DNA from: Streptomyces olivaceoviridis
GTDB lineage: Bacteria; Actinomycetota; Actinomycetes; Streptomycetales; Streptomycetaceae
Length of the DNA stretch: 64,000 nucleotides
Reading direction: 5' to 3'
Assembly: GCF_014650115.1 (NCBI RefSeq)
Contig: NZ_BMUI01000010.1
Span: 62,001 to 126,000 of the forward strand
Shown here: positions 59,764 through 64,000 of the stretch, in pieces
How the letters are laid out: every line of letters starts with the position of its first letter
Position numbering within the stretch: the first letter of the stretch is position 1
Position numbers and translations under genes: made by a program
Notes under the pieces: generated by a model
Databases searched by the model: none
The model's input: only the letters and a program-made list of their open reading frames with translations
What the model was told of the DNA's origin: nothing

Positions 59764-60431
59764 GCACCCTCACCGCCGCCTGGGACTGGCTCACCGACCC
59801 CGCGCACTGGCCGGGCGACGACGGCATCCGGCACCGGCTGCTCCAGCACCTCCTGCTCACCGTCGTCTGCCTGATCCTCAGCTGTCTGATCGCGCTGCCC
59901 GTCGCGCTCGTCCTCGGCCACCTCGGCAAGGGCGGCGCGCTCGCCGTGAACATCTCCAACGTCGGCCGGGCCGTGCCCACCTTCGCCGTACTGGTCCTGC
60001 TCCTGCTGACCCCGGTCGGGAGGTGGGGCGACGGCCCCACGGTGGTCGCCCTGGTGCTGTTCGCCGTACCGCCGCTGCTCACCAACGCCTACGTCGGCAT
60101 GCGCGAGGTCGACCGGAACGTCGTCCAGGCCGCCCGAGGCATGGGCATGACCGGTCGACAGCTGTTGTTTCACGTGGAACTGCCCCTTTCGCTCCCCCTG
60201 CTGCTGAACGGCGTGCGCATCGCCGCCGTCCAGCTCGTCGCCACCGCCACGATCGCCGCGCTCGCGGGCGGCGGCGGCCTCGGCCGGATCATCACGGCGG
60301 GCTTCAACCTGGCCAGCACGCCCCAGGTGGTCGCGGGCGCGCTGCTCGTCGCGGTGTTCGCCCTGCTCGTCGAGGGTGTCTTCGAGATCGCCGAGCGAGT
60401 GGCGCCGGCCTGGGTCCGGGGCAGCCGATGA
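59760..60431 (+). CDS. Osmoprotectant ABC permease 2
   Basis: A 223-residue partner permease of the same OpuC type, with LSCLIALPVALVLGHLGKGG, the contact loop REVDRNVVQAARGMGMTG and AALAGGGGLGRIITAG. Two unequal permeases form the heterodimeric channel. Its start overlaps the previous stop and its stop overlaps the binding-protein ATG (ATGA). Confidence 0.9.
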   Translation: MSTLTAAWDWLTDPAHWPGDDGIRHRLLQHLLLTVVCLILSCLIALPVALVLGHLGKGGALAVNISNVGRAVPTFAVLVLLLLTPVGRWGDGPTVVALVLFAVPPLLTNAYVGMREVDRNVVQAARGMGMTGRQLLFHVELPLSLPLLLNGVRIAAVQLVATATIAALAGGGGLGRIITAGFNLASTPQVVAGALLVAVFALLVEGVFEIAERVAPAWVRGSR

Positions 60432-61477
60432 GACGCCGTACGGCACCTGCCGCCCCCACCCTCCCCAGCCCCCGCACGGCACGCGCCAGGCCCGCCCTCC
60501 TCAGCCGCCGTACCGCGCTCGCCGCGGTCACCCTCCTCGGCCGCCGTGCCGCACTCGCCACGGCCGCCCTCCTCGCGCTCGGTGCCTGTGCCACCGGCCC
60601 GTCCCTGGAGAGCCGCGGGCAGGTCACCGCCCCGCCCGGGGACAGCCGTCATCTGACCATCGGCTCGGCCGGCTTCACCGAGAGCGATCTGCTCGCCCAG
60701 ATGTACGCCCAGTTACTCGACCAGGCCGGCTACAGGACGTCCCTCCTCACGGTCGCCAACCGGGAGCTGTACGAACCCGCCCTGGAGTCCGGCCAGGTCG
60801 ACGTCGTACCCGAGTACGCGGCGACCCTGGCCGACTGGCTGAGCGCCAAGACCCACGGCGCCGACGCGCCCCCGGCCGGCTCGCCCGACCTCGGCGCCAC
60901 GATGAAGGCCCTGCGCGCCCTCGCGGCACCCCGCGGCCTCACCGTCCTCCCGCCCGGCCGGGCCGTCGACCAGAACGCCTTCGCGGTGACCGCCGCCTAC
61001 GCCCGCCGGCACCACCTCAGGACCCTCAGCGACCTCGGCGCCTCCGGGCTGAAGGTACGCCTCGCGGCGGGCGACGAATGCGTGCGACGGCCGTACTGCG
61101 CGCCCGGGCTGAAGAAGGTGTACGGCATCCACATCACCGGCATCGATCCCAAGGGGGTCGGCACCACCCAGGCCAAGCGGGCCGTGCAGGAAGGCCGCGA
61201 CCAGATGGTGCTGACCACCACCACCGACGCCACCCTCGCCTCCTTCGGCCTGGTCCTGCTCGCCGACGACAAGCGTTTGCAGAACGCCGACTACGTCGTC
61301 CCGGTCGTCAACCGCTCCCGCGCGGGCGGTGCCGGCGTGGCGAAGGCGCTCGGCAGGCTGGGCGACGTCCTCACCACCGGCGACCTGGCCGCCATGAACC
61401 GGCAGGTCGACAGCTGGCGGCGGCTGCCCGCCGACGTGGCCCGCGCCTATCTGAAGGACAAGGGCCTGCTGAAGTGA
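60428..61477 (+). CDS. Osmoprotectant-binding lipoprotein
   Basis: A 349-residue quaternary-amine binding protein (ProX/OpuCC). After an unusually long Arg/Pro/Ala-rich leader (about 40 residues), the hydrophobic core ends in the lipobox LGAC. Mature landmarks are LTIGSAGFTESDLLAQMYAQ, VDVVPEYAATLADWL and DYVVPVVNRSRAG, as in choline/glycine betaine binders. The ATG is coupled to the upstream permease gene. Ligand (glycine betaine, choline or ergothioneine) cannot be told from sequence alone. Confidence 0.88.
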   Translation: MRRRTAPAAPTLPSPRTARARPALLSRRTALAAVTLLGRRAALATAALLALGACATGPSLESRGQVTAPPGDSRHLTIGSAGFTESDLLAQMYAQLLDQAGYRTSLLTVANRELYEPALESGQVDVVPEYAATLADWLSAKTHGADAPPAGSPDLGATMKALRALAAPRGLTVLPPGRAVDQNAFAVTAAYARRHHLRTLSDLGASGLKVRLAAGDECVRRPYCAPGLKKVYGIHITGIDPKGVGTTQAKRAVQEGRDQMVLTTTTDATLASFGLVLLADDKRLQNADYVVPVVNRSRAGGAGVAKALGRLGDVLTTGDLAAMNRQVDSWRRLPADVARAYLKDKGLLK

Positions 61478-61483
61478 CCCGGG

Positions 61484-62638
61484 TCAGGCGTCCGCCACCG
61501 AGTCGAACGGCACCTGCCCCCGCGTGACCCCGCGCGCGTCGGCGTCCACCGAACGGCGCAGCGCCTCATGCAGCTTCGCCGGGGTCAGCACGCCGAGGAA
61601 CCGCGCCCCGTCCAGCACGGCGACCCACCCGGCGTCGTGCTGGAGCATCACCCCGAACGCCTGCTTCAGCGGCGCACCGACCGGCACCCAGGCGGTCATC
61701 CGGTGGGCGAGGTCCCCGACCGTGCCGCCCGCCGGCAGTTCCTCGACGCCGACCCAGCCGTGCAGGTCACCGTCCGAGTCCAGGACCACCGCCCACCGGG
61801 CGCCCGCGGACCGCAGCCGCTCCAGCGCCCGCGCGGCGGGCTCCTCCGGGCGGGCCACGGGCGGCTGCTCCAGGTCGTCCGGCTCGATCGCGGTGACCGA
61901 CAGCCGCTTCAGCCCGCGGTCGGCGCCCACGAAGGAGGCGACGTACGGCGTCGCGGGCGCCCCCAGCACCGCGCCCGGCGTGTCGAACTGCTCGATGCGG
62001 CCCTGCCCGTACACGGCGATCCGGTCGCCGAGCCGGACGGCCTCCTCGATGTCGTGCGTGACCAGCAGCACCGTCTTGCGCACCGCCGCCTGCATCCGCA
62101 GGAACTCGTCCTGCAACTGCTCCCGCACCACCGGGTCGACCGCGCCGAACGGCTCGTCCATCAGCAGCACCGGCGGATCCGCGGCCAGCGCCCGCGCCAC
62201 GCCGACCCGCTGCCGCTGCCCGCCGGACAACTGCTCCGGATAGCGCGGGCCGTAGGTCTGCGGATCCAGCCCCACCAGGTCCAGCAGCTCGGCCGCCCGG
62301 GCCCGCGCCTTCGCCCGCTTCCAGCCGAGCAGCGCGGGCACGGTCGCGGTGTTGTCCAGGACGGTGCGGTGCGGGAAGAGGCCCACCTGCTGGATGACGT
62401 ACCCGATCCGGCGGCGCAGCCGGACCGGGTCGACGGTCGCGATGTCCTCGCCGCCGACGAGGATCCGGCCCGAGGTCGGCTCGATGAGCCGGTTCACCAT
62501 CATCATGGTCGTCGTCTTGCCGCACCCGGAGGGCCCGACGAGCGTGACCAGTTCCCCCTCGGCCACCTCGAAGGAGAGGTCGTCCACGGCCGTCGTACCG
62601 TCCGGATACCGCTTGGTGACCTGCTCGAACCGGATCAT
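61484..62638 (-). CDS. Osmoprotectant ABC transporter ATPase with CBS domains
   Basis: A 384-residue ProV/OpuCA ATPase: Walker A GPSGCGKTT, signature LSGGQRQRVGVARAL, Walker B VLLMDEPFGAVD, H-loop VTHDIEEA. The C-terminal tandem CBS region (RWAVVLDSDGDLHGWVGVEE, DAGWVAVLDGARFLGVLTPA) senses ionic strength or nucleotides in relatives. It lies on the opposite strand, ending 6 bp from the binding-protein gene. The transporter is therefore encoded by two convergent transcripts. Confidence 0.92.
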   Translation of the reverse strand: MIRFEQVTKRYPDGTTAVDDLSFEVAEGELVTLVGPSGCGKTTTMMMVNRLIEPTSGRILVGGEDIATVDPVRLRRRIGYVIQQVGLFPHRTVLDNTATVPALLGWKRAKARARAAELLDLVGLDPQTYGPRYPEQLSGGQRQRVGVARALAADPPVLLMDEPFGAVDPVVREQLQDEFLRMQAAVRKTVLLVTHDIEEAVRLGDRIAVYGQGRIEQFDTPGAVLGAPATPYVASFVGADRGLKRLSVTAIEPDDLEQPPVARPEEPAARALERLRSAGARWAVVLDSDGDLHGWVGVEELPAGGTVGDLAHRMTAWVPVGAPLKQAFGVMLQHDAGWVAVLDGARFLGVLTPAKLHEALRRSVDADARGVTRGQVPFDSVADA

Positions 62639-62712
62639 TCCCTCAACGTACGGCACGCCGCCGCACGCTTCATTCCGTCGTGCCCCGACCGGCGGACGCC
62701 CGGGAGGCGCGG

Positions 62713-63354
62713 TCAGCCGAGCAGGATCACCTCCAGGGTGCGGGGGCCGTGGACGCCCTCCACCCGGTCCAGTTCGATGTCGCTGGTGGCCGACGGGCCC
62801 GAGATCCAGGTCAACGGACGGGTGGGGTCGAGGCGTTCGAGGGCCTGGGGTACGGAGGAGACGACCTGGTCCGGGACGCGGACGACACAGATGTGGTGGT
62901 CCGGGACGAGCGAGATCCGCCGCCGGCCCTGGTCGGGGGAGCCGTCGAGCACGATCGTGCCGGTCTCGGCGATGGCCACGGCGCATCCCGTCACCACACT
63001 GTCCACCCGGTCCAGCCGCCGTGCGGTGTCCGCCACCCGGTCGTGGACGCGCACGGGATCGGCGGCGGACAGCCACTCCGGCGGCAGCCCGGGAGGAACC
63101 AGCACCTCCTGGGAGCCGCGCTCGGCCAGCAGCCGCATGACGAGCAGCGGCAGCTCCTCCGCGTCGCAGCGGTGCACGACGGCCCGGTAGTCCACCAGGT
63201 TCTCCGCCAGCAGCTCCACCGTCTCCTCGGTGGTCCGCTGCCCGTGCTCGCGCAGGTAGTCCCGGGGCACGGCCTCCTCGTACGGCCCCTCGTCCGCGGG
63301 CACGTCCGCGAGCGCGCGCCGCACCCGGCCCAGGATCCGCTCCCTGCTGCTCAC
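62713..63354 (-). CDS. lutC: LutC/YkgG-domain lactate utilisation protein
   Basis: A 213-residue subunit of the LutABC L-lactate dehydrogenase complex. The domain has LREHGQRTTEETVELLAENL, CAVAIAETGTIVLDGSPDQG, LVPDHHICVVR and the closing SGPSATSDIELDRVEGVHGP. GTG at 63354 overlaps the LutB stop by 4 bp (GTGA), so the two are made together. The LutA gene is expected upstream, outside the window. Confidence 0.92.
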   Translation of the reverse strand: MSSRERILGRVRRALADVPADEGPYEEAVPRDYLREHGQRTTEETVELLAENLVDYRAVVHRCDAEELPLLVMRLLAERGSQEVLVPPGLPPEWLSAADPVRVHDRVADTARRLDRVDSVVTGCAVAIAETGTIVLDGSPDQGRRRISLVPDHHICVVRVPDQVVSSVPQALERLDPTRPLTWISGPSATSDIELDRVEGVHGPRTLEVILLG

Positions 63355-64000
63355 TTCGCACCGTCCTTTCCGCCGCGCGTGCGCTGCCACCAGTCCCGGA
63401 ACGGTTCCGGCGGCACGGCCGGCAGGTCCCGGGTGCCGCTCCACGCCCGACCGGGGCCGGGCAGGGCACGGGGGTGCAGCCGGCGGGTGCGGGAGGCCAG
63501 CCGCTGGCCCGTGCGCAGGGCGCCGGGGTGCGTGAACGCCCAGCGCGCCGCCCGCATCGCCGCCCGCTCGGCCGCGTGCCCCTTCGCCGGCTGGAGCACC
63601 ACCGTGTTGCCCTGCCGCACCGCCGGACCGCCCTCGACCACCCGCTCCCGCAGGTGCACCAGCACCTCGGGGATGTCGATGGCGACCGGGCACACCTCGT
63701 AGCAGGCCCCGCACAGGCTCGACGCGTACGGCAGGGAGGCGTCGATCTCGCTCGCCGTGCCCCTCAGCTGGGGGCTGAGGATGGCGCCGATGGGGCCCGG
63801 GTAGACCGAGCCGTACGCGTGCCCGCCCGCCCGCTCGTACACCGGGCACACGTTCAGGCAGGCCGAGCAGCGGATGCAGCGCAGCGCCTGGCGGCCGACC
63901 TGGTCGGCGAGGGTGTCGGTGCGGCCGTTGTCGAGCAGGACCAGGTGGAAGGCGCGCGGACCGTCGCCGTCCGTCGTTCCCGTCCACATGCTGGTGTACG
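63351..64000 (-). CDS. lutB: LutB-type iron-sulfur protein, C-terminal part
   Basis: The frame is open to the right edge, so the N-terminal half is cut off; full-length LutB has about 480 residues. Two 4Fe-4S motifs are visible: CIRCSACLNVCPVY and LCGACYEVCPVAIDIPEVL. The C-terminal RDLPAVPPEPFRDWWQRTRG is typical. It carries electrons in the lactate oxidation complex, with LutC directly downstream. Confidence 0.9.
   Translation of the reverse strand, partial: YTSMWTGTTDGDGPRAFHLVLLDNGRTDTLADQVGRQALRCIRCSACLNVCPVYERAGGHAYGSVYPGPIGAILSPQLRGTASEIDASLPYASSLCGACYEVCPVAIDIPEVLVHLRERVVEGGPAVRQGNTVVLQPAKGHAAERAAMRAARWAFTHPGALRTGQRLASRTRRLHPRALPGPGRAWSGTRDLPAVPPEPFRDWWQRTRGGKDGAK

Overview
The window is chromosomal DNA from a high-GC actinomycete, almost certainly Streptomyces. 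The evidence is a two-domain sortase-anchored chaplin, several SigJ/SigE-type sigma factors, frequent GTG starts, strong G/C at third codon positions, and ATGA/GTGA/TGATG-coupled operons. I see no tRNA, rRNA, CRISPR array, prophage or large biosynthetic assembly line. The window edges cut a flavin disulfide reductase (left) and a LutB-type iron-sulfur protein (right).

Layout. 1-8.1 kb: reductase end, peptide deformylase, a decayed PepSY gene, a BlaI/M56 peptidase pair, a CtaG-like/DUF2243 membrane pair, a metallo-beta-lactamase-fold hydrolase and a heme catalase. 8.3-17.5 kb: long chaplin, a polytopic membrane protein, a membrane-anchored molybdopterin oxidoreductase with a small membrane partner, a coupled GT2/DUF2064/methyltransferase operon, a divergent OmpR-type two-component system and an NAD-dependent epimerase. 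17.6-25.9 kb: an ECF41 sigma factor and an oligosaccharide uptake unit (GH1, two permeases and a binding lipoprotein, divergent from a GH31 alpha-xylosidase). Identical LacI-type palindromes lie in the first codons of the binding protein and early in the GH31 gene.

25.9-38.2 kb is the most unusual part. Broken genes (a nuclease-like ORF and an MMPL fragment on the left, a truncated histidine kinase on the right) flank a tight same-strand run. It encodes an internally duplicated unknown protein, a DyP peroxidase, a catalase-related hemoprotein, a small membrane protein, a fatty-acid alpha-dioxygenase/cyclooxygenase-fold protein and a very large membrane-embedded patatin-like lipase. I read this as a candidate bacterial oxylipin (lipid hydroperoxide) system: the lipase frees acyl chains, the dioxygenase-like protein peroxidises them, and the catalase-related and DyP hemoproteins convert the hydroperoxides. 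This is inference from family membership. A STAS protein with Cys at the usual phospho-Ser position follows.

38.4-50.7 kb: GDPD and alkaline phosphatase (phosphate scavenging), a broken AraC regulator, a PhsA-like multicopper oxidase, an IS5-SUKH chimeric ORF, a secreted alpha/beta hydrolase, a GH127 arabinofuranosidase with a palindromic upstream site, and a SigE-family sigma factor with a small membrane partner and a Pro-rich secreted protein. 50.8-64 kb: a DJ-1/PfpI protein divergent from a LysR regulator that carries eleven 30-bp repeats, HD and GNAT proteins, a cupin, a PLP desulfhydrase, a MoxR/VWA pair, a TetR regulator with its own operator, an osmoprotectant ABC transporter whose ATPase gene is convergent to the rest, and LutC/LutB.
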